Positions 21,408-29,877 of a DNA stretch of 56,420 nucleotides are shown here, piece after piece. The translations under genes were made by a program, and so were the position numbers. The first letter of the stretch is position 1, and every line of letters begins with the position of its first letter. Under the pieces are notes generated by a model. The model saw nothing but the letters and a program-made list of their open reading frames with translations. It ran no database searches and was not told the DNA's origin. Origin of the DNA: a virus; IMG/VR virus record IMGVR_UViG_3300005548_000485, positions 1-56,420 of that record, one strand, 5' to 3'.

Positions 21408-22841
21408 TCAGCTACCCCAGGTCACCGCGTCGAGATACGACACGGCAGCGCTGCGACGCTTCTGCCAGTTGATGAAACGCTCCGCACGCAGAGCCACGCT
21501 GTTCGTCTGGAACATCGAGACGAGCTGCGATTCGGTGCCGGTGGCGCTATTGACGCTCGGCGCATCGTCCATCTGCAGCGAAGCCTCACGGCTCGCATCC
21601 AGAGTGAAGCCGCCGTCATCTGCCAGCCAGATATCCGAAGCGTTCGCCAAGATGACGAGGCCGCCAGCGGAACCGCCCGTGTTCTTTGCGTATTCCGACA
21701 CAATGACCGGAATACCGAGCAGCGTGCCACCGTTCATCGAAATGTCTGGGAACGCGCGCTGACCCAGGGCATTGACCATGAGCGACAGGGCAAGGGCCGT
21801 AGTCGAAGACATGATGTAGACCGCAGTAGTCGGGGCGATGTTCGCCGCAATGAACGGCGCCCAGAGAGCGCGAAGGTCAGCGCGGACATGCGCTTCATCC
21901 GAACCGCTGGAGCTGATTGCCGCAACACCATTGGTGATCGACGCCGGAGAAACATTCGCAACCGCGGCCTTACCCGGATCGATGAAGTCGATATCCAGAC
22001 GTTCGCGCAGTGCATCCACCAAGCCATTGCGTACAAGCGCCTCGGCAGACGGATTGCTGAAGCGGATCAGTTCATCCGTGATGACCGAGATCGCGGCCAC
22101 CTTGGCCCAGGTCAGATTCGTCGCGTTGTAATCAAATTTGGTGAGCGGTTTCGGCGCGCCCTGACCAACCCAGTAGCCCGCGCCGCCCGAAGTCTGACCA
22201 GCAATTCGGACATTGAACGGGATATTACGCAGCGATGGAATCGCACCCTGACCGAACTTGCCAACGATGGTTTGCGGACGCAGATATTCGACGAAATCAG
22301 CCGTGAAAATCTGATAGTTGACCAGTGGCGAAGCCCACGTCGCATCCGAGGTAGTGCCGGCATTGACGTTGGACTTGATGAGCGATTCAAAGCTCTAGCC
22401 CGTCTCGGCCTGGAACTTCAGTGCGTTGACAACGCGATCGGTCTGCGGGATCTGGCTCTTCGCGATATTGAACGCGCGGCCCACGTCACCCTTCGCGGCG
22501 GCCAGACACATCGCATAGCGGGCGAATTCAACACCCGGCTCAAGCTTCTGCGTATTCTTGACCGTCACACCCTCGCGGGTCTTGCTCGCATCTTCCGACT
22601 TGGCTCCGGCAACGACAACGGCCTTCTCGGCATTAATCTTTTCAAGACGCGTCAGGCGAGCGATATCGCCGTCAATGCGCTTGATTTCATTTTCGAGAGT
22701 ATCGAAAGCTTCGGCCTCGGCCTCATCCATCGAACGATTCTCATCCAACGACTTCTAAGCGAAGGCGTTCATTTCATTGGTCTTGCTGTCACGGGTGGCC
22801 TTGAGATCGGCAACCTGTTCAGCGAAAGTCTTACCTGCCAT
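21408..22841 (-). CDS. HK97-fold major capsid protein, two amber codons
   Basis: 477 codons from ATG 22841 (MAGKTFAEQVADLKATRD) to TGA 21408. TAGs at 22755 and 22395. The N-terminal 120 residues form a charged coiled-coil delta domain that the adjacent protease would remove. The mature part has the HK97 pattern (IVGKFGQGAIPSLRNIPF, GGAGYWVGQGAPKPLTKF, ITDELIRFSNPSAE). The second TAG splits the delta domain from the shell domain, so no full capsid protein could form without suppression. Confidence 0.93.
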
Positions 22842-22912
22842 GTTGAATTTCCTTTGGTTGATTTGCGGCCCCGTGGCCCCCGCAACAAAGGGGAGCGATG
22901 CCCGCATGTGAA

Positions 22913-23527
22913 TTATTTCTTGAGCGAAACTGCGCCCTTCGGGATTCGTGCTGCCGTTACAAGTGGAATTGCATGCTTGATGCGTTTCTGGATTTTCGCT
23001 GGAGCGCTATCGAATTCCTTTAGCTTGTCCACAACATCGCGGGATAGTGCTTTATCCATCGATTTGACAGAAGTAATGATCGCTTCTTGATTGCACGGCA
23101 CCGAAACGGGGCTAAGCTCATACACTTCAATCTCTTGGTATTCGATGCCGCCGTTGTCATTGAAGGCATATTTAAGCGGACGGAAGCCGATGCTCACGGC
23201 GCGCACGATACCCAACTCGATTTCGCCCCACGCCGTATCCAGCCGGTCTTTCAGTTCACAATCAGGCAATCCATCGGACTGCGGTATTGTCGCGGTGAAC
23301 GGGAGTCCATTTTTTGTCGCCTTGCCGAAGACGGCCTAGCCGATCGGCTCATCGTGCTCGTGCTGATGCAGGAGAACCACGGGATTCTGGAACGTCGCAC
23401 CGAGCGGGTCGATCGTATCGCCAACCCGGTCAACGGCTGGCGTAGTCGCCAAGCCCGTAAACGTGCGCTTCGCGGCATCGATCGATTTGACCTAAAAAAC
23501 CGAATAGGCGCGTTTGTTGTCTGACAT
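22913..23527 (-). CDS. Prohead protease (HK97 S78 family), two amber codons
   Basis: 204 codons from ATG 23527 to TAA 22913. TAGs at 23492 (codon 12) and 23336. The conserved NPVVLLHQHEHDEPIG contains the family catalytic histidine. The RAVSIGFRPL stretch contains the expected serine. It overlaps nothing and precedes the capsid gene by 71 bp, where GC-rich inverted repeats lie. Confidence 0.88.
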
Positions 23528-23538
23528 CGTTTATTCCT

Positions 23539-25056
23539 TCACAGAATCATCATTTGGTATTCGGGAGGCTTGGCCGGCGCTTGTGTGTTCGCCGCGCCGA
23601 TAGCCATTGCGAGCGCAACAAGTCCGTCAATTCGGCCTGTTGCTTTAGATTTGTCCAGCTTGCGATTGCCGGCAGGATCGCGAGTTGCTACGGCATTCTC
23701 CGCGCACATATCGAGCACCGGATTGCCGCCATGCCTGATCTTGCCGTCCAGCAGCAGCGATTCAAGCTGATCCAGCGCGGGCGTCATATCCTTAAATCCC
23801 TGACCGAACGGCACAAGCGGCAATTCGGCGCTGAGCCGTGACAGCTCGTTTTTCAGTACATCCATGCGCCAGCGGTCAAACGGTATCGCACGCACATCGA
23901 ATGAATCGCATAATTCAATTAGCTGCTAGGCAACATAGGCATAGTCAACCGATGCACCAGGAGTCAGCGTGATCTTTCCCTCTCGCGCCCAAACATCATA
24001 AGGCTCTCGATCACGCTGGCTGCGTTCCTCGACGCCGACCTTGGGGGCGAAGAAATAGGGCAACACATGGAATAATCCAGCACCATCGCGCCCCACCACG
24101 ACCACTGCCGTCAAGTCATTGCGCGCAGATAGGTCAACGCCGATATAGCATTCCTGTACAACGCTGAAATCCGGCTCAGCGCTATTCGCTTCCCAAACCG
24201 AGCGCGTCACAAACGGATCGCTCATATTCACCCTTTGGTTTAGGATGAGATTTCGATACGCCGACTCTCTCGAAGGCATGCGCCTCGCGCTTTCCGCCAG
24301 CCGCCTGCATTCGTCTGCGTTCAGAAAATCGCCGAACGCCGGGTTTGCCGCCCTGATCGCCTTATCGCTGAACGGATCAAGGTCTTGTGGAGCAGTATAG
24401 AGCGCCACCTTAATCATCGGGTCCGCGCCTTTCAGTGCATCATCGATCATTACTGAGAGCAGATCGCCATCCTTTGCGGCTTGAGTCGAGATGATGATTG
24501 ATAGCGGATGTTCATGCGCGCCCTGCGCAGTATCAATCGCCTCGAAGAAATCATCGCGAGGGCCGCGGACCTAGCCTAATTCGTCGTGGATCGCCAGAGC
24601 TGGCGAGCGGCCCACATTCGTTGCCGCATCAGCACTCAGCGCCTTATACGTCGTTCCAAGTTCAGGACAGACGATTTCCTTGGCTGTATCTTTAATCACA
24701 ACCGCTTGCGAAATATCGGGCGATAGGCGGGCGCATTTGCTCGCATATCGGAAGACCATCGACGCCTGGTCGCGCGAGCGGGCGCCAGATACCACTTCCG
24801 AATTCCCTACTGCTTCCGGTCCGCAAGTATGCAAGAGCACGATGAAGGCAATCAGGGCGGTCTTACCATTCTTGCGGCCAAACGAAAGAATGAATGTCCG
24901 CGTCGGAGAATCGTAGAGCCGAATCAATTCGCGCTACTGCCAATCCCTCAGCTTGACCGGCTTGCCAACATCCTTTCCCTCGGGAATACGGCAAAACGTT
25001 TCGATCCACGCAATGTTTCGCTGCGCGCGTGTTAGCTACCGTTTCCGAACTGCCAC
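23539..25056 (-). CDS. Terminase large subunit, four amber codons
   Basis: 505 codons from GTG 25056 to TGA 23539. TAGs at 25036 (codon 7), 24934, 24571 and 23926. Walker A is visible as SFGRKNGKTALIA, and Walker B as ALAIHDELG immediately before one TAG. The nuclease domain starts at YIGVDLSARNDLTAVVVV. The ATPase plus nuclease pattern and position beside the small subunit are decisive. Conventional calling would give three fragments. Confidence 0.93.
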
Positions 25057-25457
25057 AACTTACCACCCTGCGCCGAGCGCTTGTTTGCCGTGGCCGCTGC
25101 CTGCGGCGTGTACCGGCTCTGATTCGTCAGCCGCAGCTTCGTGGCCAGGCTCGCGACGCGCTTTGATTCCTTATCGCGCATATCGAGAAGGTTTTTTAGC
25201 ATCATGCCTTCCTCTACCGCTTTACCAGTGCATGCCAAATCAATCTTGACTGCAAGTGCATCGCACATAGCAACAGCCCGCACGTATTCCATCAGTAATG
25301 GCGCGCTATCTGCGGCAAACCAATCCACCGGCTTAGTCGCGACCGTCGCGCGCCATAGCTCGATCTATTTAGTTGTCAGAGATTCGGGCGGCTCAAGCCT
25401 TGAAGGCAGTGCCGAAACCGTGGCAACGCTTAGAGATTCTGTGCTTTTACGAGACAT
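25032..25457 (-). CDS. Terminase small subunit (P27-like), one amber codon
   Basis: 141 codons from ATG 25457 to TAA 25032. TAG at 25365 follows ESLTTK. The helical body (PLLMEYVRAVAMCDALAVKI) and the basic C-terminus fit P27-type small terminases, which recognise the packaging start. It overlaps the start of the large subunit by 25 bp. About 105 bp of apparently non-coding sequence separate it from the upstream HNH gene. Confidence 0.82.
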
Positions 25458-25562
25458 TGCGTTGCTTATTTACCACAGAAATTGTTACGAAATAGCTGAA
25501 AAGAAGTGACGGACACGGTGTCAACTTGGATCAGAAAAAGCTTTGAAGGTCCCCGCCTGGGG

Positions 25563-26378
25563 TCATGCGCACAGCGCCAGCGCCAATTGGCCCTTAATCG
25601 TCGCGCCTTTATCGCCATTGCACTTGCGGCATGAGCACTGCACGTTGCTCCATATGTGGGCGCCGCCCAAAGATATCGGCACAACATGGTCCAGCTCGGG
25701 TGCATTAGGTTCATACGTGCCGCGCAGCCTGCGTGGAGTATGGGTGCCGCATAGCTTGCACTTCCACTTATCCCGATCGAAGACTGCAATCGGATCAATC
25801 TTATCGGCAGCAACTCCGCGCTCTATTGCCCTGCGCCTTGCCTTGGCTGTGCGTCTATTGCGGCGACCTGCATCTGATTTGAAGTAGAGTAATCGACTCT
25901 TTCTTTTATTCTTCTTCGTGCAGTCTAAGCAAACTCGCCGGCATCCGCCAAGCGTTCGGGATACGATGATCATTTCCTCACATGACTGGCATTTTCGCCT
26001 GCGCTTTGCCGGTCTTTCCACATATCCAGCGATTCTTCTTAATGCCAGCACTTCCTTGCGAATCATTCGCAGCCTGCGAGCATCGGCTAGGCGTGCGGCC
26101 TTTTCCTCTTTTGGTAGAGGGAGATGTATGCCAACAGCTACGCCATTAGCTACCTTGCATAACGCCGCGCATGATTTGCTGCAATACCGCTGCTCGGGAT
26201 AGAAGCTGCTGAATGGTAACTTACACCACTCGCACAATCCCAGTATCCGTTGTCTGACTGGCCTTGGGCGGGGCTGTAACTTCTTTGCTCGACAATCAGC
26301 GCATCGTTTAGCGCGCTTGCCGCTTGATACAAATACTTTCGTTTGCGCACCGCAATCTATACACTCGCCCTCAGCCAT
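25563..26378 (-). CDS. Second HNH homing endonuclease with zinc ribbons, no amber codons
   Basis: 271 residues from ATG 26378. Several CxxC pairs span the first 150 residues (CIDCGAQTKVFV, CADCRAKKL, CEWCKLPFSSF, CQSCEEMI). The C-terminal HNH module reads WKCKLCGTHTP, then ELDHVVPISLGGAHIWSNVQ and CRKCNGDKG. It lies directly before the terminase genes and, unlike them, has no TAG. It shares an upstream hairpin with the 12120-13019 endonuclease. Confidence 0.85.
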   Translation of the reverse strand: MAEGECIDCGAQTKVFVSSGKRAKRCADCRAKKLQPRPRPVRQRILGLCEWCKLPFSSFYPEQRYCSKSCAALCKVANGVAVGIHLPLPKEEKAARLADARRLRMIRKEVLALRRIAGYVERPAKRRRKCQSCEEMIIVSRTLGGCRRVCLDCTKKNKRKSRLLYFKSDAGRRNRRTAKARRRAIERGVAADKIDPIAVFDRDKWKCKLCGTHTPRRLRGTYEPNAPELDHVVPISLGGAHIWSNVQCSCRKCNGDKGATIKGQLALALCA

Positions 26379-26399
26379 TGGCCTGCCTCAATCAGGTTA

Positions 26400-26440
26400 T
26401 TGGTTAGGCCCGATATAGTGTTGACGCACGGTATCGGGCC
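26400..26440 (-). promoter_or_regulatory. Hairpin upstream of second HNH gene (copy 2 of a shared element)
   Basis: On the minus strand GGCCCGATAC pairs with GTATATCGGGCC-like sequence and is followed by CCTAACCAA, 22 bp before ATG 26378. Aligned with the element at 13041-13080, the loop (GTCAAC/GCCAAC), flanks and spacing to the start codon are conserved while stem bases have changed in compensating fashion. Confidence 0.55.
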
Positions 26441-26486
26441 GCTTTATCTCGCGCGCGATTATCGCATAGCCAAGATAAAGTTTCCA

Positions 26487-26777
26487 TCACCTGTCCCAAT
26501 GCGGACTCATCCCTGCATCGCGTCGTTCAAGTCTCGCCGGCTTGGCTCCTGCCTCTATCTGCGTCTTGCGCTCGTGGCACTCGTCACAGATCGATTGCAG
26601 GTTGTATTCGGTATCCGTTCCGCCGCGCGCCCTAGGCGTGATGTGATCGACCTACTTTGCCTCAGTCACCCTCTCTTGGCGCTTGCATGGCTGGCATAGG
26701 TAATTGTCGCGCTGGAGGATTCGTTCCCTTAGCTTGCGCCATCTACTACCGCCTCGGCCTTGCCCCCATTTGCTCAT
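26487..26777 (-). CDS. Small HNH endonuclease near the terminase genes, one amber codon
   Basis: 96 codons from ATG 26777 (ATGA overlap with the upstream gene) to TGA 26487. Motifs: LRERILQRDNYLCQPC, then VDHITPRARGG directly after the TAG at 26652, then YNLQSICDECHERKT. This is the compact HNH that assists terminase and packaging in many HK97-like phages. The amber codon sits immediately before the catalytic DHI, so truncation would abolish it. Confidence 0.85.
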
Positions 26778-26965
26778 GCAATCAAACGCTCTGCCGTCTC
26801 TCTAACGGTGACGTGCCATACATATTCGGCACTACGCGAGTCAAGGCTGGTCACATCTGTCGCGTGGGCATATACGGTATATCCGCAACCTCCGGCCTCA
26901 GTAAGAGCCTGAGATAGCGCTCTTGCTGCCAGCACTATCTTCTTATCGCAATCTTCTTTGCTCAT
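26774..26965 (-). CDS. Small hypothetical protein
   Basis: 63 residues, no TAG, joined to both neighbours by ATGA overlaps. An N-terminal helix (KIVLAARALSQALTEAG) is followed by strands. Function unknown. Confidence 0.6.
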   Translation of the reverse strand: MSKEDCDKKIVLAARALSQALTEAGGCGYTVYAHATDVTSLDSRSAEYVWHVTVRETAERLIA

Positions 26966-27150
26966 CCGCTCAGGTATCCTGATGCGTGTTCGTCTGGCTC
27001 ATCTGGCGCATTCAAAATTGCCTCAGTCAGTCGCAACATGCTTTCCGCCGATCGATTCACCGCTTCGACCGTCTTGAGCAATGCTTCCGTCGTCTCGGAT
27101 AGGCGAGAGCAGATCCTTTCGATCGCTTCCTGATTCTCTGGCGTCGTCAC
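26962..27150 (-). CDS. Small coiled-coil protein
   Basis: 62 residues from GTG 27150, preceded by GGAGG. Heptad-like Leu/Val spacing through ETTEALLKTVEAVNRSAESM suggests a coiled coil. No TAG. Function unknown. The next 88 bp up to the suppressor tRNA contain no convincing gene. Confidence 0.6.
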   Translation of the reverse strand: MTTPENQEAIERICSRLSETTEALLKTVEAVNRSAESMLRLTEAILNAPDEPDEHASGYLSG

Positions 27151-27238
27151 TTATCAGCCTCCAAACCTACTTGACCTTGTCCAGAATCCATTGCCTGCGC
27201 TTGGCGCATGATTGGCACGACATTGCCTTTTCCTGATT

Positions 27239-27315
27239 TGGCGGGCGCGCTCCGATTCGAACGGAGATCGAGTGACTTTAGAGATCACGGCATTAAACCG
27301 TTATGCTACGCGCCG
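27239..27315 (-). tRNA. Amber suppressor tRNA, anticodon CUA, glutamine-like acceptor
   Basis: A full 77-nt cloverleaf. Acceptor CGGCGCG/CGCGCCC has only pair 1-72 unpaired. D-arm GCAT/ATGC, anticodon stem GTGAT/GTCAC with loop CTCTAAA, T-arm CTCCG-TTCGAAT-CGGAG, discriminator G, encoded CCA. The anticodon CUA reads UAG. A weak 1-72 pair, G2-C71, G3-C70, G73 and U35 are established glutaminyl-tRNA synthetase identity elements, so it is most likely charged with Gln. It lies in the leftward late operon, between the lysis and head modules. Confidence 0.92.
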
Positions 27316-27323
27316 ATTGTTCT

Positions 27324-27608
27324 TTACTTGCCAGCTCGCTGGCTCGGCCATTCCCATTCGCTGCCAATCATTAGGCTTTCGATTTTGGGTTGCTGAACAT
27401 ACATTGCGCCTGCGGACACATCGAGATCTGCGATAAGCGCCATATCCATGAAACGCTTTGGAATGTCACCCTTCCGCAACTCTCCAGCGCTTAGCATTTC
27501 GACGGCCAATTTATCCAGAGTGGATGCGGTTAGCCGAACCTCAAATGGTGGTGGAATACGTTGTTCAATCATTCCCGCGCGGGCCTTTTGCAGAATTTCT
27601 CGGATCAT
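27324..27608 (-). CDS. Hypothetical protein inside the tRNA cluster
   Basis: 94 residues from ATG 27608 to TGA 27324, filling the gap between the Ser and suppressor tRNAs. No TAG. Mostly helical (REILQKARAGMIEQR, LTASTLDKLAVEML) with an acidic centre. No recognised family. Confidence 0.65.
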   Translation of the reverse strand: MIREILQKARAGMIEQRIPPPFEVRLTASTLDKLAVEMLSAGELRKGDIPKRFMDMALIADLDVSAGAMYVQQPKIESLMIGSEWEWPSQRAGK

Positions 27609-27624
27609 GCATTCTCTTATCGTC

Positions 27625-27712
27625 TGGCGGAAACGGTAGGAGTCGAACCTACGCATCCTTGCGGATGTACGGCTTAGCAAGCCGCTGCCTTCGGCCTCTC
27701 GGCCACGTTTCC
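27625..27712 (-). tRNA. tRNA-Ser, anticodon GCU
   Basis: 88 nt with a long variable arm. Acceptor GGAAACG/CGTTTCC, discriminator G and encoded CCA. Anticodon loop TTGCTAA gives GCU (codons AGC/AGU). Confidence 0.9.
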
Positions 27713-27717
27713 ATGTT

Positions 27718-27801
27718 TGGTACGCCGTGAGAGACTTGAACTCCCATGCACTAGGCGCCGACTTCTAAGGACGGTGCGTCTACCAATTTCGCCAACGGCG
27801 C
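27718..27801 (-). tRNA. tRNA-Leu, anticodon UAG
   Basis: 84 nt, opening GCGCCGTTGGCGAAATTGG as in bacterial Leu tRNAs, with a class II variable arm and encoded CCA. Anticodon loop CTTAGAA gives UAG (reads CUN codons). One T-T mismatch in the anticodon stem. Confidence 0.85.
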
Positions 27802-27809
27802 ATTTCAAA

Positions 27810-27887
27810 TGGTCAGGGGTGAAGGATTTGAACCTTCGACAACTCGATTCCAAATCGAGAACTCTGGCCAGACTGAGCTAACCCCTG
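27810..27887 (-). tRNA. tRNA-Pro, anticodon UGG
   Basis: 78 nt. Acceptor CAGGGGT/ACCCCTG with discriminator A and encoded CCA. Perfect anticodon stem CTCGA/TCGAG with loop TTTGGAA gives UGG (codon CCA). Confidence 0.9.
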
Positions 27888-27894
27888 AATGGTG

Positions 27895-27966
27895 AGCCGG
27901 GCGCAGTACTTGAACCCGCAACCTATGCCTTACAAAGGGATTGCTCTGCCATTGAGCTAGCCCGGC
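27895..27966 (-). tRNA. tRNA-Thr, anticodon UGU (slightly irregular)
   Basis: Acceptor GCCGGGC/GCCCGGC is perfect. Anticodon loop TTTGTAA gives UGU (codon ACA). The anticodon stem and T-stem each have one mismatch, and CCA is not directly encoded, so function is likely but less certain. About 115 bp without a clear feature follow to the next tRNA. Confidence 0.75.
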
Positions 27967-28083
27967 GAATCATCTGCTGATGGCTTTTCAACGTTGCCGC
28001 TATGGTGGCCACTGTGCGCACAGTGTTCCTCACGGGCGTATCCATCCCCGGTCACAGGGAGCGCTTTTCGCGCCGAGCATTTC

Positions 28084-28155
28084 TGGTGGAGCACAAGGGA
28101 ATCGAACCCTTACCGATCTGCTTGCAGGGCAGTTCTGCGTCCCAACGCGCACCCC
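28084..28155 (-). tRNA. tRNA-Ala-like, anticodon UGC, degenerate D-arm
   Basis: 72 nt. The acceptor pairs GGGGTGC with GTGCTCC and includes G3-U70, the alanine identity element, then discriminator A and encoded CCA. The T-arm is good. The anticodon loop CCTGCAA has C instead of the near-universal U33. The D-arm lacks the usual positions 8-9 and has a short loop. It may be decaying or unusual. Confidence 0.6.
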
Positions 28156-28161
28156 GAGTTT

Positions 28162-28248
28162 TGGCGGAAGGTTGAAGAGTCGAACTCCCTACCTTTCGGT
28201 AGCCACGGTTTTCAAGACCGCTCGCCGGCCAACCCAGCGGAACCTTCC
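28162..28248 (-). tRNA. tRNA-Ser, anticodon UGA
   Basis: 87 nt with a long variable arm. Acceptor GGAAGGT/ACCTTCC, discriminator G, encoded CCA. Anticodon loop CTTGAAA gives UGA (codon UCA). Confidence 0.88.
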
Positions 28249-28252
28249 TGTT

Positions 28253-28332
28253 TGGAGCGGATAGGAGGAATCGAACCCCTGACTGCTAGCTTGGAAGGCT
28301 AGTGGCCGTCCACTCGGCCTACGTCTACCCGC
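28253..28332 (-). tRNA. tRNA-Gly, anticodon UCC
   Basis: 80 nt. Acceptor GCGGGTA/TATCCGC, discriminator U, encoded CCA. Perfect anticodon stem CTAGC/GCTAG with loop CTTCCAA gives UCC (codon GGA). The D-arm is a few bases longer than usual. Confidence 0.85.
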
Positions 28333-28339
28333 AAATCTG

Positions 28340-28426
28340 TCAGCCGATGCCTGACTGGTTGATTGCGGCCCTTATGGCCTGACCCAACCTGGTGCCGCTC
28401 GGACCTACGGCGTATTGCCGCTTCAT
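28340..28426 (-). CDS. Possible tiny protein (28 residues)
   Basis: An ATG-to-TGA frame, MKRQYAVGPSGTRLGQAIRA and on, between the tRNA cluster and the next gene. The basic helix-turn-like composition is plausible, but the length is too short for confidence. Confidence 0.35.
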   Translation of the reverse strand: MKRQYAVGPSGTRLGQAIRAAINQSGIG

Positions 28427-28454
28427 GTTTTGTGACCGCTAGGCATACAGGCGG

Positions 28455-28664
28455 TCAATTCGTCTTCATCGGCGGCACTTGGTCCAGATAGACCTGCGCC
28501 GCGGTGCGAAGCATCTTGGCAATGGTCTATGGGTCGAACTGCGGCCCGATGATTCGGCAGTTGCCGTCTTCCGTCGTTCGGATCAGGAAAGCCGCTACGC
28601 CTTCGTTGGCGTACTGGCCGCACAAGTCGGCCTAGCGTTCGTCGATTACTTGCAGCGGTGTCAT
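28455..28664 (-). CDS. Small hypothetical protein with two amber codons
   Basis: 69 codons from ATG 28664 (ATGA overlap) to TGA 28455. TAGs at 28632 (codon 11) and 28527. Readable segments ADLCGQYANEGVAAFLIRTT and TIAKMLRTAAQVYLDQ suggest a compact alpha/beta protein. A standard caller would miss it. Function unknown. Confidence 0.65.
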
Positions 28665-28840
28665 GCCGTCAACCGCATGATCGTTCTGGCGTATTCGTCG
28701 GCGTATTGCTCGCGCCTTTCGCCAGCGGTCAGCACGCGGCTGAATTCGGGATGCAAAATTGCATGTACCAGAACATGCCCTCGCGCAAAGCTGCGCGCCA
28801 GATGCTCATTCACCCAGACACCAGTTGTTGACCACTTCAT
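28661..28840 (-). CDS. Small hypothetical protein
   Basis: 59 residues from ATG 28840, no TAG, with 4-bp overlaps on both sides. Helical, with a conserved-looking centre HAILHPEFSRVLTAGERREQ. Function unknown. Confidence 0.6.
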   Translation of the reverse strand: MKWSTTGVWVNEHLARSFARGHVLVHAILHPEFSRVLTAGERREQYADEYARTIMRLTA

Positions 28841-28983
28841 CGCGTCTTCAATTCCTCAACGATGTCAATCAAGTCCTGAAGCGTGAATCGGCCATCAAGG
28901 ATGATTTCGCCTTCACGCTTGAAAAAACTGTCATCGATATATGCGCCGGTCGACTCATCGGCGAGTTCCCGAATCGTTCTCAT
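28837..28983 (-). CDS. Small acidic hypothetical protein
   Basis: 48 residues from ATG 28983, overlapping both neighbours by 4 bp. The TLQDLIDIVEELKTR tail is helical and acidic. No TAG. Function unknown. Confidence 0.55.
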   Translation of the reverse strand: MRTIRELADESTGAYIDDSFFKREGEIILDGRFTLQDLIDIVEELKTR

Positions 28984-29153
28984 GTTCGCCTCGCCCTGTA
29001 ATCGTCATCCGCCCTTTCCAAGCTTGCCGGACTCATCCACTCAGGCGGATCGAGGAACAGTTTCAGCACGCCTCTTTGCGGGTCGTAGATGGACACTACG
29101 CGATGGCCTAGCTGCTCGATGGCGGTTTCTGCAGTTTCTTGCGGATCAGTCAT
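28980..29153 (-). CDS. Small hypothetical protein
   Basis: 57 residues from ATG 29153 to TGA 28980. Mixed alpha/beta with a Pro-rich turn (LDPPEWMSPASL). No TAG. Held in the operon by overlaps. Function unknown. Confidence 0.55.
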   Translation of the reverse strand: MTDPQETAETAIEQLGHRVVSIYDPQRGVLKLFLDPPEWMSPASLERADDDYRARRT

Positions 29154-29376
29154 CTGAACCCATAACGCCGATCTTCGCGCCACCGGTAAGAATCAAAACC
29201 TTGTGCTCAGGGATTATGTCCTTGAGCACTTTGCGCAGATTTGCGAAGACATGATCCGACGGGGCGTCATCAATGCTCAGCACAACGATATCGCCCGGTT
29301 TGAGGCACAGACGCTGCACGTCACCGAGATAGGTAATCTTGTCTTCGCAAATTTCGTCGTGCGACGGGTCCATCAT
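29146..29376 (-). CDS. Small hypothetical protein
   Basis: 76 residues from ATG 29376. Contains LKPGDIVVLSIDDAPSDHV and HKVLILTGGAKIGV, a short alpha/beta fold often seen among phage tail or lysis neighbours. No TAG. Function unknown. Confidence 0.6.
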   Translation of the reverse strand: MMDPSHDEICEDKITYLGDVQRLCLKPGDIVVLSIDDAPSDHVFANLRKVLKDIIPEHKVLILTGGAKIGVMGSDD

Positions 29377-29636
29377 CGTGCTTTCTTCCGCTTATGCGAA
29401 CGCACTATGCTCATGCGATTCAACCGTTTGGCGTGAAACCCACCTTTCCGCTTTGGGTAGAAACGCTTATCGTGCAGCCGAATGAAGATGCCGATAGCCT
29501 TTTCGGCCAACTCGCGGAATGCAATCGCCACTCCCGCCAAGGCATTGCAAATGGCGTTATTGGCGGCGATGAATTGCTCTATGACAATCGTATCGGTCAC
29601 GACATCCCTAGTGCGATTAGACCGCAGGCCAGGCAT
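29373..29636 (-). CDS. Basic hypothetical protein
   Basis: 87 residues from ATG 29636. A hydrophobic helix (ICNALAGVAIAFRELAE) is followed by a strongly basic C-terminus (SHKRKKAR). No TAG. It could bind nucleic acid or membrane. Function unknown. Confidence 0.5.
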   Translation of the reverse strand: MPGLRSNRTRDVVTDTIVIEQFIAANNAICNALAGVAIAFRELAEKAIGIFIRLHDKRFYPKRKGGFHAKRLNRMSIVRSHKRKKAR

Positions 29637-29734
29637 ACCAAGCCGCAACCATTAGTGATATCCCGATCGTTGAACTCGCACTTGGCGAGTCCGACCATGA
29701 ACAGGAATCCGAAGAAGATCAAAAAGACTGCCAT
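29597..29734 (-). CDS. Small membrane protein
   Basis: 45 residues from ATG 29734. The N-terminal MAVFLIFFGFLFMVGLAKC is a membrane segment, and a second hydrophobic stretch precedes the stop. No TAG. Too small for a family call. Confidence 0.5.
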   Translation of the reverse strand: MAVFLIFFGFLFMVGLAKCEFNDRDITNGCGLVCLACGLIALGMS

Positions 29735-29877
29735 TTCGTCCTCACCACTCTCTGCCAGTCATGACGTTCGCGCCGTCGTTCTTGGCGATTGATTGCGCTT
29801 TCGGTCTTGCCCCAACCACCAGAAGCCTCGCGCTTGTCTTTCTTGCCGTCGTTGAGGCGGCGGAAGGTTTTGCTCAT
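29719..29877 (-). CDS. Small basic hypothetical protein
   Basis: 52 residues from ATG 29877. It is rich in Arg and Lys (FRRLNDGKKDKRE, RQERRRERHD), suggesting nucleic-acid contact. No TAG, with overlaps at both ends. Confidence 0.5.
   Translation of the reverse strand: MSKTFRRLNDGKKDKREASGGWGKTESAINRQERRRERHDWQRVVRTKWQSF

Noticed and set aside
22842-22912. GC-rich inverted repeat between protease and capsid as a terminator
   Set aside because: It lacks a T-run and lies inside the head operon. It could be a translational hairpin, but nothing decisive is visible.
21339-23090. 583-codon open frame on the plus strand
   Set aside because: It lies opposite the capsid and protease genes, which have clear family patterns. 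Its long openness is a by-product of the codon use of those genes.
1-26777. Massive pseudogenisation of the late region
   Set aside because: Only TAG interrupts the frames. Random decay would give TAA, TGA and frameshifts too. Overlaps, ribosome sites and motifs are intact.
27152-27223. Short frame MSCQSCAKRRQWILDKVK before the suppressor tRNA
   Set aside because: It is 18 codons to a TAG and then only a shadow of the next gene, so it is too short to support.
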